Below, piece after piece: positions 33,108 to 41,084 of a DNA stretch of 49,054 bases. Under the pieces are notes generated by a model that did no database searches, was not told where the DNA came from, and saw only the letters and a program-made list of their open reading frames with translations. The translations under genes and the position numbers were made by a program. Position 1 is the first letter of the stretch; every line of letters begins with the position of its first letter. The DNA is from Actinomadura hibisca NBRC 15177 (GTDB lineage: Bacteria > Actinomycetota > Actinomycetes > Streptosporangiales > Streptosporangiaceae): NCBI RefSeq assembly GCF_001552635.1, contig NZ_BCRO01000046.1, positions 1 to 49,054 of the forward strand, written 5' to 3'.

Positions 33108-33149
33108 GTGATCTTGTGCCCGATCGGGAACGATCGGGCACGAGATCAC
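33108..33149 (+). terminator. Nineteen-base-pair hairpin with GGAA tetraloop
   Basis: The arms 33108-33126 and 33131-33149 pair along all 19 positions, with one U-G wobble in RNA, closing a GGAA (GNRA) tetraloop. GACGCTTTTCGCTT follows, with four T. It ends the DUF3039 transcript 58 nt past its stop, and lies 25 nt before the metalloprotease start. Confidence 0.75.
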
Positions 33150-33174
33150 GACGCTTTTCGCTTCCGGGGGACTC

Positions 33175-34245
33175 ATGGAACGGGCCATCGCGGCTTCGCT
33201 GTGCGCACTGTCGGCTACCTTCTGCATCGCCGCCGCTTCGTGGGGTGACCATTCCGCAGGGCCGACGGCCCGCCCGGGCGTCGCCGCCGCTCGTGACTGC
33301 GTCGACCCGCCCCTCGCCGGACGCGGCGCGCACGCGGCCTCCAACGCGCGCTCGACGCGCGGCGAAAGCGTGCGGCGCGACGGTGCCGACCTCGACCGTC
33401 ACGAGGTGCTCGCCATGCTGGACGACCTCCGCCGCACGATGCGCGACCGCCTCGGCATCGACGACGAGTCCCTCCTCGACCTCGGCCGCCTGTTCCCCGG
33501 CCAGCGCCGCACCGGCCGCATCGAGATCCCCGTCCGCTTCCACGTCATCGCCGACGGCGCCGCGGGCGCGCTGCCCCGCGCGGCGGCCGAGCGGCAGGTC
33601 GCCACGCTCGACGACGCCTACAGCGGCCGGACGGGCGGGGCCGACGTCGGCGTCAGCTTCCGGCTCGTCTCCTACGAGGTGACCGACAACGCCCGCTGGT
33701 TCCGCGAGCCCGAGCGGTACGAGGGGGAGCTGAAGACGGCGCTCCACCAGGGCGGGCCCGATACGCTCAACCTCTACAGCGCCGCGGTCGGGGCCGACGT
33801 GCTGGGCTTCTCCACCTTCCCCCAGTGGTACCGCAAGAAGCCGGCCTGGGACGGAGTGGTCGTCGACTACCGCAGCCTGCCGGGCGGTTCCTACCGCAAC
33901 TTCGACCGCGGCTACACGGCGGTGCACGAGACCGGACACTGGCTCGGGCTGTTCCACACCTTCGAGAACGGATGCGAGCCGCCCGGCGACGGGATCGACG
34001 ACACGCCCTACGAGGCGGAGCCCGCCGAGGGCTGCCCCTCCTACAAGGACACCTGCTCGCAGCCCGGGTCCGACCCGGTGCACAACTTCATGAACTACGG
34101 ATGGGACGACTGTATGCAGGAGTTCACGGCGGGTCAGGCGCGTCGCGTCCGCACCGTGTGGGCCGCCTATCGCGCGGCCAAACCGAATGTGAGGAAGGCC
34201 CCCTTGGCGGCCGGTGGGGCGCGAACTGTCGGTGGGGCTGGGTAG
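33175..34245 (+). CDS. Secreted zinc metalloprotease, M43 (cytophagalysin/pappalysin) family
   Basis: This 356-aa protein has a signal peptide (residues 1 to about 22, SLCALSATFCIAAASWG). A pro-region of about 90 residues precedes the catalytic domain. The extended zinc motif HETGHWLGLFH (residues 251-261) and the Met-turn HNFMNYGWD (Met306) define the metzincin clan. The cysteines in NGCEPPG, EGCPSYKDTC and DDCMQEF match the disulfides of M43B enzymes. Ribosome site GGGGGA lies 5-10 nt upstream. It sits between two genes normally adjacent in actinobacteria, so it is an acquired or relocated gene. The substrate is unknown. Confidence 0.9.
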   Translation: MERAIAASLCALSATFCIAAASWGDHSAGPTARPGVAAARDCVDPPLAGRGAHAASNARSTRGESVRRDGADLDRHEVLAMLDDLRRTMRDRLGIDDESLLDLGRLFPGQRRTGRIEIPVRFHVIADGAAGALPRAAAERQVATLDDAYSGRTGGADVGVSFRLVSYEVTDNARWFREPERYEGELKTALHQGGPDTLNLYSAAVGADVLGFSTFPQWYRKKPAWDGVVVDYRSLPGGSYRNFDRGYTAVHETGHWLGLFHTFENGCEPPGDGIDDTPYEAEPAEGCPSYKDTCSQPGSDPVHNFMNYGWDDCMQEFTAGQARRVRTVWAAYRAAKPNVRKAPLAAGGARTVGGAG

Positions 34246-34251
34246 CCTTCG

Positions 34252-36027
34252 ATGACCGTGAGCACCTTCGCCGCACCGGACATGCCCCCCGCCTTCCCGC
34301 AGAAGGCCGCCTGGGGCACCGCGTCGTCCCTGCGCGCCTGGCAGCAGCAGGCGCTGGAGGCGTACTTCGGATCAGACGGACAGCAGCCCGGCCCGCGCGA
34401 CTTCCTCACCGTGGCGACGCCGGGCGCCGGTAAGACGACCTTCGCGCTGCGGCTGGCGCGCGAGCTGCTGGACCGGCGCGTCGTGCAGCAGATCACGATC
34501 ATCTGCCCGACCGAGCACCTGAAGCGGCAGTGGGCCGAGTCGGCGAGCCGCGTCGGCATCAAGATCGACCCCGAGTTCCAGAACGGCCAGGGCAAGGTCG
34601 GCGCCGACTTCGACGGCATCGCCGTCACCTACGCCACCGTGGCGGCCCGGCCCGCGCTGCACCGCAACCGCACCGAGATGCGCAAGACGCTGGTCGTCTT
34701 CGACGAGGTGCACCACGCGGGCGACGGCCTGTCGTGGGGCGACGCGGTGCGCGAGGCGTTCGAGCCCGCCGCCCGGCGGTTGTCGTTGTCGGGCACGCCG
34801 TTCCGCACCGACATCAACCCGATCCCGTTCGTGCAGTACGAGGAGGGGCCCGACGGCATCCGCCGCAGCCGCGCCGACTACACCTACGGGTACGGCCCGG
34901 CGCTGGCCGACGGCGTCGTCCGGCCGGTCATCTTCCTGGCGTACGCGGGCGAGATGCGCTGGCGCACCCGGGCGGGCGACGAGATCACCGCGACGCTGGG
35001 CGAGCCGCTCACCCAGGACCAGATGTCGCAGGCGTGGCGGGCCGCGCTCGACCCCAAGGGCGAGTGGATGCGCCAGGTGCTGACCGCCGCCGACCGGCGG
35101 CTCAGCGAGCTGCGCCGCGCCATCCCCGACGCGGGCGGCCTGGTGATCGCCACCGACCACGAGACGGCCCGCGCCTACGCCAAGATGCTCCGCGCGGTCT
35201 GCGGCCAGGGCGCCACCATCGTGCTGTCGGACGACCCCACCGCGTCCAAGAAGATCAAGGCGTTCAGCGAGACCGAGGACCGCTGGATGGTCGCGGTCCG
35301 CATGGTGTCGGAGGGCGTCGACATCCCGCGCCTGGCGGTCGGCGTGTACGCCACCTCCACCAGCACGCCGCTGTTCTTCGCGCAGGCCATCGGCCGTTTC
35401 GTGCGTGCGCGCAAGCGCGGCGAGACGGCGTCGGTGTTCCTGCCGTCGGTGCCGACGCTGATGGGCCACGCCGCCGAGATGGAGACCGAGCGCGACCACG
35501 TGCTCGACCGCCCGGTCCGCGAGGACGGCCTCGACGACGACCTGCTGGCCGACGCCAACCGGCAGAAGGACTCGCCCGACGCGGTCGGCGAGGAGTTCGA
35601 GTTCGAGACCGTCGAGGCGTCGGCGACCTTCGACCGCGTGTTGTACGACGGCGGCGAGTTCGGGATGCAGGCGCAGCCGGGCTCGGTCGAGGAGGAGGAG
35701 TTCCTCGGCATCCCCGGCCTGCTGGAGCCCGACCAGGTGAGCCAGCTGCTGCGCAAGCGGCAGGCCGCGCAGATCGCCAGCGAGCGCAAGCGCAAGACCG
35801 GCGACCCCCGCCAGGACCGCACCACCGCCGAGGACCTGCACGCCCTCCGCAAGGAGCTGAACGGCCTGGTCGGCGCGTGGAGCCACCGCACCGGGCAGCC
35901 GCACGGCGTGATCCACAGCGAGCTGCGCCGCACCTGCGGCGGCCCGCAGCTCGCCCAGGCGTCCGGCGAGGAGGTCCGCGCCCGCATCGCCAAGATCCGG
36001 GAGTGGGCCACCAAGCGCCGCGGTTAG
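34252..36027 (+). CDS. DEAD/DEAH-box superfamily 2 helicase
   Basis: This 591-aa SF2 helicase or translocase has motif I TPGAGKTT, motif Ia ICPTEHLKRQW, motif II DEVHH, motif III SGTPFR, motif V RMVSEGVDIPRL and motif VI QAIGRFVRARKRGE. The C-terminal 180 residues form a conserved charged extension (DPRQDRTTAEDLHALRKELNGLV...HRTGQPHGVIHSELRRTCGG). It resembles the actinobacterial XPB/SSL2-like helicase linked to DUF3039. A TAGCCT box, which includes the protease stop codon, lies only 3 nt before ATG 34252, so GTG 34258 is an alternative start. Its role in repair or transcription is inferred. Confidence 0.9.
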   Translation: MTVSTFAAPDMPPAFPQKAAWGTASSLRAWQQQALEAYFGSDGQQPGPRDFLTVATPGAGKTTFALRLARELLDRRVVQQITIICPTEHLKRQWAESASRVGIKIDPEFQNGQGKVGADFDGIAVTYATVAARPALHRNRTEMRKTLVVFDEVHHAGDGLSWGDAVREAFEPAARRLSLSGTPFRTDINPIPFVQYEEGPDGIRRSRADYTYGYGPALADGVVRPVIFLAYAGEMRWRTRAGDEITATLGEPLTQDQMSQAWRAALDPKGEWMRQVLTAADRRLSELRRAIPDAGGLVIATDHETARAYAKMLRAVCGQGATIVLSDDPTASKKIKAFSETEDRWMVAVRMVSEGVDIPRLAVGVYATSTSTPLFFAQAIGRFVRARKRGETASVFLPSVPTLMGHAAEMETERDHVLDRPVREDGLDDDLLADANRQKDSPDAVGEEFEFETVEASATFDRVLYDGGEFGMQAQPGSVEEEEFLGIPGLLEPDQVSQLLRKRQAAQIASERKRKTGDPRQDRTTAEDLHALRKELNGLVGAWSHRTGQPHGVIHSELRRTCGGPQLAQASGEEVRARIAKIREWATKRRG

Positions 36028-36183
36028 CGGCTCAGGGCCCGGACTGCTCGGGCCGGGAGCCGCTTGACGCCGGATCAAGAACCGGAGCAGCCCGGGGCTG
36101 AGACCACTCGGGCTCAGCCTCGGGCTGCTCGACGCCGGATCAAAGCTGCTCGGGCCGAGTCCGGGGCTGCTCGACGCCGGTTC
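36027..36183. repeat. Terminator hairpin plus three CTCGACGCCGG repeats
   Basis: The helicase stop is followed at once by a hairpin, 36027-36063 (GCGGCTC/GAGCCGC outside, GGCCCG/CGGGCC inside). Three copies of CT(T/C)GACGCCGG(A/T)TC then occur at 36063, 36128 and 36170, mixed with GCTGCTCGGG units. The array fills the gap to the convergent gluconokinase gene and probably serves as a bidirectional terminator. Confidence 0.6.
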
Positions 36184-36187
36184 GGGG

Positions 36188-36709
36188 TTATTCGGTGCGG
36201 GCCAAGGCGGCGATGCGGCGGACGATCTCCTCCGCGGGCGCGTCGATCGGGACGCGCACCACCGGCTCGTCGGGGGCGGGCGGCTCCAGGTCGCGGAACT
36301 GGCTGTCCAGCATCTCCGGCTTGAAGAAGTGCCCGGAGCGCGCGGAGATCCGGCGGGCGATCAGTTCCTTGTCGCCGTCCAGGTACACCAGCAGCACCCG
36401 TTCCCGGCCGCCGGTCAGCAGGTCGCGGTAGGAGCGCTTGAGGGCCGAGCAGGTCACCACGCCCGGCGCGCCCGCCGCCAGCCGCCCGTCGATCCACGCG
36501 CCGATGGCGTGCAGCCACGGCCGCCGGTCGGCGTCGGTCAGCGGCGTGCCCGCGCGCATCTTGGTGATGTTGGCGGGCGGGTGGAAGTCGTCGGCCTCGG
36601 CGTACTCCCAGCCGAGCCGCTCGGCCAGCAGTTCGCCCACGGTGGTCTTCCCGCTGCCGGACACGCCGGTCACCACCACGACCAGCGGGGGTTTCTGGTC
36701 GTCTGCCAT
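36188..36709 (-). CDS. Gluconokinase
   Basis: This 173-aa P-loop kinase phosphorylates gluconate to 6-phosphogluconate for the pentose phosphate pathway. It has GVSGSGKTTVGELLAERL (Walker A), the family-specific EADDFHPPANITKMRAGTPLTDADRRPWL, TCSALKRSYRDLL, and SGHFFKPEMLDSQFRDLE with the LxxQ region typical of GntK. Its ATG directly follows the pncA stop codon (one base between), so the two are translated together. The physiological link between gluconate and NAD salvage is not obvious. Confidence 0.94.
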   Translation of the reverse strand: MADDQKPPLVVVVTGVSGSGKTTVGELLAERLGWEYAEADDFHPPANITKMRAGTPLTDADRRPWLHAIGAWIDGRLAAGAPGVVTCSALKRSYRDLLTGGRERVLLVYLDGDKELIARRISARSGHFFKPEMLDSQFRDLEPPAPDEPVVRVPIDAPAEEIVRRIAALARTE

Positions 36710-36710
36710 G

Positions 36711-37289
36711 TCAGGACCCGACGATGGGGTCACCGGTGAGCGTCACGCCCTCCTCCTTCAGTTGCGTCAGCGCGCGGTCCATCGTGTCGGGCGCCACCCC
36801 GGCGGTCAGGTCCAGCAGCACGGTGGTGTCCAGGCCCGCGCGGGCGGCGTCCACGGCGGTGGCGCGCACGCAGTGGTCGGTGGCGATCCCGACGACGTCC
36901 ACCGCCGTCACCCCGCGCTCAGCCAGCCAGTCCGCCAGCGGCACGTCGTCGTCGGTGACGCCCTCGAACCCGCTGTAGGCGGCGGTCTCGCGGCCCTTGC
37001 TGAACACGACCTCGATCGGCGCCAGCGCCAGGTCGGGGTGGAAGTCGGCGCCGGGCGTGCCGATCACGCAGTGCGGCGGCCAGGAGTCCACGTAGTCGGG
37101 CGTCTCGGCGAAGTGGTCGCCGGGGTCCAGGTGGAAGTCCCGGGTCGCCACGACGTGCGCGTACTCCGGCCGGTGTGCCGCCACGTACGCGGAGATGGCG
37201 GCGGCCACCCCGGCGCCGCCGGCCACCGCGAGCGATCCCCCCTCGCAGAAGTCGTTCTGCACATCAACGATGATCAGAGCCTTGCCCAT
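36711..37289 (-). CDS. pncA: Nicotinamidase
   Basis: This 192-aa isochorismatase-fold protein converts nicotinamide to nicotinate. The triad Asp9 (IVDVQNDF), Lys98 (VFSKGRE) and Cys140 (GIATDHCVRAT) is present. The metal ligands Asp51, His53, His59 and His73 (DFHLDPGDHF...PPHCV) are spaced as in M. tuberculosis PncA. Nicotinate phosphoribosyltransferase is encoded just upstream on the same strand, which completes the Preiss-Handler salvage step. The translated frame is open far upstream, but MGKALIIVDV is the family start. Confidence 0.95.
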   Translation of the reverse strand: MGKALIIVDVQNDFCEGGSLAVAGGAGVAAAISAYVAAHRPEYAHVVATRDFHLDPGDHFAETPDYVDSWPPHCVIGTPGADFHPDLALAPIEVVFSKGRETAAYSGFEGVTDDDVPLADWLAERGVTAVDVVGIATDHCVRATAVDAARAGLDTTVLLDLTAGVAPDTMDRALTQLKEEGVTLTGDPIVGS

Positions 37290-37381
37290 GATCGCTCCTA
37301 GATCCGGTTCCCCGGTATGTCCCCGAACATCCCGGACGCTACCCCAGCGGAACGGACCGGTCACCCGGCCCGCGGGGCCGC

Positions 37382-38701
37382 TCAGCGGCGCGGGCCGCCG
37401 TCGGTGAACTCGGTCGGCAGGGCGGGCTCGCCCCGCGACAGTTGCAGGGCCGTCACCGGCAGCTCCCGCACCGCCGCCCGGTGCCGCTCGCGGGCCGCCT
37501 CCAGCGGCTCGCGCCCGACGATCTCGCCCGCGCGCACCAGCGGCACCTGGAGCAGCCGGTCCCGCGCGCCCGGCACCGGCTCGCCGGTGCTGACCACCTC
37601 GGCGCAGGCGGTGCCGTGCCCGTCGATCCGCCGCACCGCGCTCTTGCGGCCGCCCCGGCTGGGCTTGCCGGTGGAGCGCTTGGCGACCGGCCGCATCGGC
37701 GCGCCCGGCGCGGGGCCGTCGGCGCGCGCCACCAGCTTGTAGACCAGCGACGCGGTCGGCGCGCCCGACCCGGTGACCAGCGAGGTGCCGACGCCGTAGC
37801 CGTCCACGGGCGCGGCGGCCAGCGCGGCGATGCCGTACTCGTCCAGGTCGCCGGTGACCACGATGCGGGTGTCGTGCGCGCCCAGCGCGTCGAGCTGCTC
37901 GCGCACCTGCCGGGCGACCGCGCCGAGGTCGCCGCTGTCGATGCGGACCGCGCCGAGGCCCGGTCCGGCCAGCTCGACGGCGGTGCGCACCGCGCGCTCG
38001 ACGTCGTAGGTGTCGACCAGCAGCGTGGTGCCGTCGCCGAGCGAGTCGAGCTGCGCCCGGAACGCGTGCCGCTCGCTGTCGTGCAGCAGCGTGAACGCGT
38101 GCGCGCTGGTCCCGGCGGTGGGCACGCCGTAGCGGCGGCCGGCGGCCAGGTTGGAGGTGGTGGTGAAGCCCGCGACGTAGGCGGCGCGGGCGGCGGCGAC
38201 GGCGGCCTGCTCGTGGGTGCGCCGCGACCCCATCTCGATCAGCGGGCGGTCGAGGGCGGCGTGGCTCATCCGGGAGGCCGCCGCGGCGATCGCGCAGTCG
38301 TGGTTGAGGATCGACAGGACGACCGTCTCCAGCAGGACGGCCTCGGCGAAGCTGCCCTCGACCGTCAGGATCGGGGAGTCGGGGAAGTAGCAGTCGCCCT
38401 CGGCGTAGCCCCAGACATTTCCGGAGAAACGGTACTTCTCCAGCCATTCCGCGGTCGGCGTGTCCACCACGCCGCGCCCGGTGAGGAACTCCAGGGCCGC
38501 CGCGTCGAAGGTGAACGCCTCGATCGCCTCCAGCACCCGGCCGGTGCCCGCGACCACGCCGTAGCGCCGCCCGGCCGGCAGGTGCCGGGCGAACACCTCG
38601 AACACCGCCCGCCGCTCGGCCGTGCCGCTGCGCAGGGCGGCCTGGAGCATCGTCAGTTCGTACTGGTCGGTCAGCAGTGCCGTGCCGTCGCCATGGTCCA
38701 C
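37382..38701 (-). CDS. pncB: Nicotinate phosphoribosyltransferase
   Basis: This 439-aa enzyme makes nicotinate mononucleotide from nicotinate and PRPP. Conserved segments are ALLTDQYELTMLQAALRSG, the phosphohistidine-type MGSRRTHEQAA, GVPTAGTSAHAF, LVDTYD and RIDSGDLGAVARQVREQLDA, plus GVGTSLVTGSGAP. The start is GTG 38701. A minus-strand TAGGCT box ends eight bases before it. The gene is divergent from clpS with 180 bp between them, the same order as M. tuberculosis Rv1330c-Rv1331. Confidence 0.94.
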   Translation of the reverse strand: MDHGDGTALLTDQYELTMLQAALRSGTAERRAVFEVFARHLPAGRRYGVVAGTGRVLEAIEAFTFDAAALEFLTGRGVVDTPTAEWLEKYRFSGNVWGYAEGDCYFPDSPILTVEGSFAEAVLLETVVLSILNHDCAIAAAASRMSHAALDRPLIEMGSRRTHEQAAVAAARAAYVAGFTTTSNLAAGRRYGVPTAGTSAHAFTLLHDSERHAFRAQLDSLGDGTTLLVDTYDVERAVRTAVELAGPGLGAVRIDSGDLGAVARQVREQLDALGAHDTRIVVTGDLDEYGIAALAAAPVDGYGVGTSLVTGSGAPTASLVYKLVARADGPAPGAPMRPVAKRSTGKPSRGGRKSAVRRIDGHGTACAEVVSTGEPVPGARDRLLQVPLVRAGEIVGREPLEAARERHRAAVRELPVTALQLSRGEPALPTEFTDGGPRR

Positions 38702-38881
38702 AGCTGCACAGCCTAGGACCTGCGGCGCGCGGGCGAACGGGCAGGTCGGGCCGCGTCCGCGCCCATCATGATCACTTTTGCCGGGGCCCGGCGGCCCGGC
38801 CGGTGGCCCGGCCCCGGGGCCGGGGCGAATAGCATCGGATCCAGAGGGCGGAGCGAGTCTGCGGAAGGGGGACGCGGGACC

Positions 38882-39175
38882 ATGACCGCGCCTGCGCCGG
38901 TCGAGCTCGACCGGCCGGACACCGAAGAGGACCAGAGCGCCGACCGGCCGTGGCTGGCGATCGTGTGGAACGACCCGATCAACCTGATGTCGTACGTGAC
39001 CTTCGTGTTCCAGACGGTGTTCGGGTACTCCAAGGCCAAGTCCGAGAAGCTGATGCTGGACGTCCACCACAAGGGCCGGGCCGTGGTGGCCAACGGCACC
39101 CGCGAGGAGATGGAGCGCGATGTGGAGATCCTCCACTCCTACGGGTTGTGGGCGACCGTGAAACGGGACGACTGA
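38882..39175 (+). CDS. clpS: ATP-dependent Clp protease adaptor ClpS
   Basis: This 97-aa protein delivers N-degron substrates to ClpA/ClpC. The signature is WLAIVWNDPINLMSYVTFVFQTVFGYSKAKSEKLMLDVHHKGRAVV: the NDP..LM hydrophobic-pocket residues and the HHKGR contact loop are intact. A disordered acidic N-terminus (PDTEEDQSADRP) feeds the ClpC pore. DUF2017 follows 5 nt later. Confidence 0.95.
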   Translation: MTAPAPVELDRPDTEEDQSADRPWLAIVWNDPINLMSYVTFVFQTVFGYSKAKSEKLMLDVHHKGRAVVANGTREEMERDVEILHSYGLWATVKRDD

Positions 39176-39180
39176 GGACG

Positions 39181-39738
39181 ATGAGCAGCGTCAAGAAGGT
39201 CAGGAGGGGCGGCCCCGGGGCCGTGGAGGTGCGCCTGGAGCCCGAGGAGGCGGCGCTGGTCCGCGCGCTGATGGGGCAGCTCCAGGAACTGCTGGGCGAC
39301 CCGCCGGACGCCGGGGACGAGCTGGCCTCGCTCGGCATCGCCGAGTCGGCCGCCAAGTCCGACGACCCGGTGCTGGCCCGGCTGTTCCCCGACGCCTACC
39401 GCGACGACGGCGAGGCGTCGGGGGAGTTCCGCCGCTACACCGAGATGGGGCTGCGCGAGGGCAAGCGCGAGGCCGCCGACATCGTGCTGGGCTCGCTGGG
39501 GGAGGAGACGCCCGGCGCGTCCGGCCAGGTGCGCGCGGTGCTGGACCGCGACCAGGCGCAGGCGTGGCTGAAGGCGCTCAACGACGTGCGGCTGGCGCTC
39601 GGCACCCGGCTGGACATCACCGAGGACTGGTACGACGAGGCCGCCGGGCTGGACCCCGACGACCCGAGGCTGGCGATGTTCGCCGCCTACGACTGGCTGA
39701 CGATGCTCCAGGAGAGCATCATTCGTAGCGTTCATTGA
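39181..39738 (+). CDS. DUF2017 protein, clpS-linked
   Basis: This 185-aa protein matches the actinobacterial DUF2017 family (M. tuberculosis Rv1332 position): VEVRLEPEEAALVRALMGQLQELL, SDDPVLARLFPDAYRDDGEASGEFRRYTEMGLREGKREAA, LNDVRLALGTRLDI and the C-terminal YDWLTMLQESIIRSVH. It begins 5 nt after clpS and is surely cotranscribed. Its function is unknown, but the invariable clpS linkage implies a role in proteolysis. Confidence 0.92.
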   Translation: MSSVKKVRRGGPGAVEVRLEPEEAALVRALMGQLQELLGDPPDAGDELASLGIAESAAKSDDPVLARLFPDAYRDDGEASGEFRRYTEMGLREGKREAADIVLGSLGEETPGASGQVRAVLDRDQAQAWLKALNDVRLALGTRLDITEDWYDEAAGLDPDDPRLAMFAAYDWLTMLQESIIRSVH

Positions 39739-40052
39739 GTCGAAGCCCAGGGGGCTCGCCTGGCGGCTCGCCCCCTGACTTCGCCTTGGCGAGTGCCACA
39801 TCGCTTCGCGATCCGGCCCGGCGGGGCTCGCCTTCGGCCTTGCCCCACCAGGCCGGTTAGTCACTCGCGTGACGGCTGAGGCCGCTGGGAACCATGTCCG
39901 GGGGGCGGGGTTCAGAGTCGTGCGCGATTCATAGCCATTACGCGATGTCCGGTCCCCCTCGCGGTGGGTGTTGGTACTTTGGCGTCGAGCGTTCTCTGCA
40001 AGGGGCCGCGGTCCGTCTCCGGTGCGGGCGGTGGTCCGGTCGGGAGGTTCGC
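39739..40052. other. 314-bp gene-free region with repeat copy 2
   Basis: After the DUF2017 stop come 7 nt, then the 124-bp repeat (39746-39869), then a less GC-rich stretch (39900-40000) that probably contains the promoter of the MEDS operon. A good ribosome site (GGGAGG, 40042-40047) precedes GTG 40053. The frame is open across 39894-40052, but it lacks family similarity. Confidence 0.5.
39746..39869 (+). repeat. 124-bp structured dispersed repeat, copy 2
   Basis: This copy has the same length as copy 1 at 10779-10902 (inverted orientation) and differs mainly by substitutions in the hairpin arms. It begins cccagggggctcgcctggc, which is identical over 19 nt to copy 3 at the window end. It lies 7 nt past the DUF2017 stop. 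Confidence 0.8.
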
Positions 40053-41084
40053 GTGTCGGATTCCGGTGCCGGTGAGCGTCCGGGCACGTCCCCGGGCGTG
40101 TCCTACCCGTCCGGCGAACGTCCCGCCACCCTGCGGGAGGCCGCCGCCGCCCGATCCGCGCCCGTCCGCGTGCCCCGCACCGGTCCCGACGCGGTGATCC
40201 CCGTCGGCGACGTCGTCCCCGGCGACCACCTCTGCCTCATCTACGACTCCGACGCCGAGCGCTACGCCGTGCTGGCCGCCTACCTCCGCGACGGCCTGGC
40301 CGCCCGCCACCGCGTGCTCTACCTCGCCGACGAGGACGACCCCGACGCCGTGCTCGCCCGCCTGTCGGCGGCGGTGGCCGCCTCCGGCGTGCCCGGCACC
40401 GCCCGGCTCGACCTGCGGGCCGCCGCCGACGCCGGAGACCTGGTGATCCGCCCCATCGTGGACGCCTTCCTCGCCACCGGCGGCTTCGACCCCGACGCCG
40501 GGGCCGCGACGCTGGCCGCCGAGATCGACCGGGCGCGGGCGCAGGGCTACGCGGGCACCCGCATCACCGGCGAGACCTCGTTCTCGCTGCGCGGCTGGCC
40601 CGGCGGCGACCGGCTGGCCGACCTGGAGCGGCAGGGCCGCCCGGGGCGCGCCCCTCGCTTCCGCGCGATCGCGCTGTGCCAGTACGACCGGCGCTGGTTC
40701 CCGCCCGACCGGCTGCGCGCGCTGGCGTCCTGCCACGACGGCCGCGTCCGGGTCGACGACCTGTACGACGACGGCGTGCTGCGCATCACCCCCATGTTCA
40801 CCCCCTACGGCCTGCGGCTGGCGGGGGCGATCGACGAGTCCACGCTGCCGCCGCTGCGCGACGAGATCCGCCGCGCGGCCGGCCGCGCCGGGCACTTCTG
40901 CCTGGACCTGTCGGACCTGGAGTTCTGCGATCTGGCCGGCCTGCGGCTGCTGGCCGGCACCGGCACCGGCGGCCCCGGACGGCAGGTGCTGTTGCGCGGG
41001 ATTCCGGACTACCTTGAACTGATGATGCGCATCGGCGGCTGGGACGTGACTCCCGGCCCGCCCAGGCAGGGGGCGCCCCGATGA
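40053..41084 (+). CDS. MEDS-domain anti-sigma factor antagonist with STAS domain lacking phospho-Ser
   Basis: This 343-aa protein starts with GTG. After a disordered N-terminus, residues 55-230 are a MEDS (DcmR-type) sensory domain: GDHLCLIYDSDAERYAVLAAYLRDGL, RVLYLADED, TRITGETSFSLRG. Residues 248-335 are an STAS domain (RLAGAIDESTLPPLRDEI; CLDLSDLEFCDLAGLRLL). In phosphorylated antagonists (SpoIIAA, RsbV) the Asp is followed by Ser-Ser/Ala; here Asp293 is followed by Leu294-Ala295, so there is no acceptor. It overlaps the next gene by 4 bp (ATGA). Confidence 0.85.
   Translation: MSDSGAGERPGTSPGVSYPSGERPATLREAAAARSAPVRVPRTGPDAVIPVGDVVPGDHLCLIYDSDAERYAVLAAYLRDGLAARHRVLYLADEDDPDAVLARLSAAVAASGVPGTARLDLRAAADAGDLVIRPIVDAFLATGGFDPDAGAATLAAEIDRARAQGYAGTRITGETSFSLRGWPGGDRLADLERQGRPGRAPRFRAIALCQYDRRWFPPDRLRALASCHDGRVRVDDLYDDGVLRITPMFTPYGLRLAGAIDESTLPPLRDEIRRAAGRAGHFCLDLSDLEFCDLAGLRLLAGTGTGGPGRQVLLRGIPDYLELMMRIGGWDVTPGPPRQGAPR

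Noticed and set aside
37290..38447. Fusion of nicotinamidase with an upstream frame (578 codons)
   Set aside because: The upstream part is antisense-frame noise inside pncB; the family start is at 37289.
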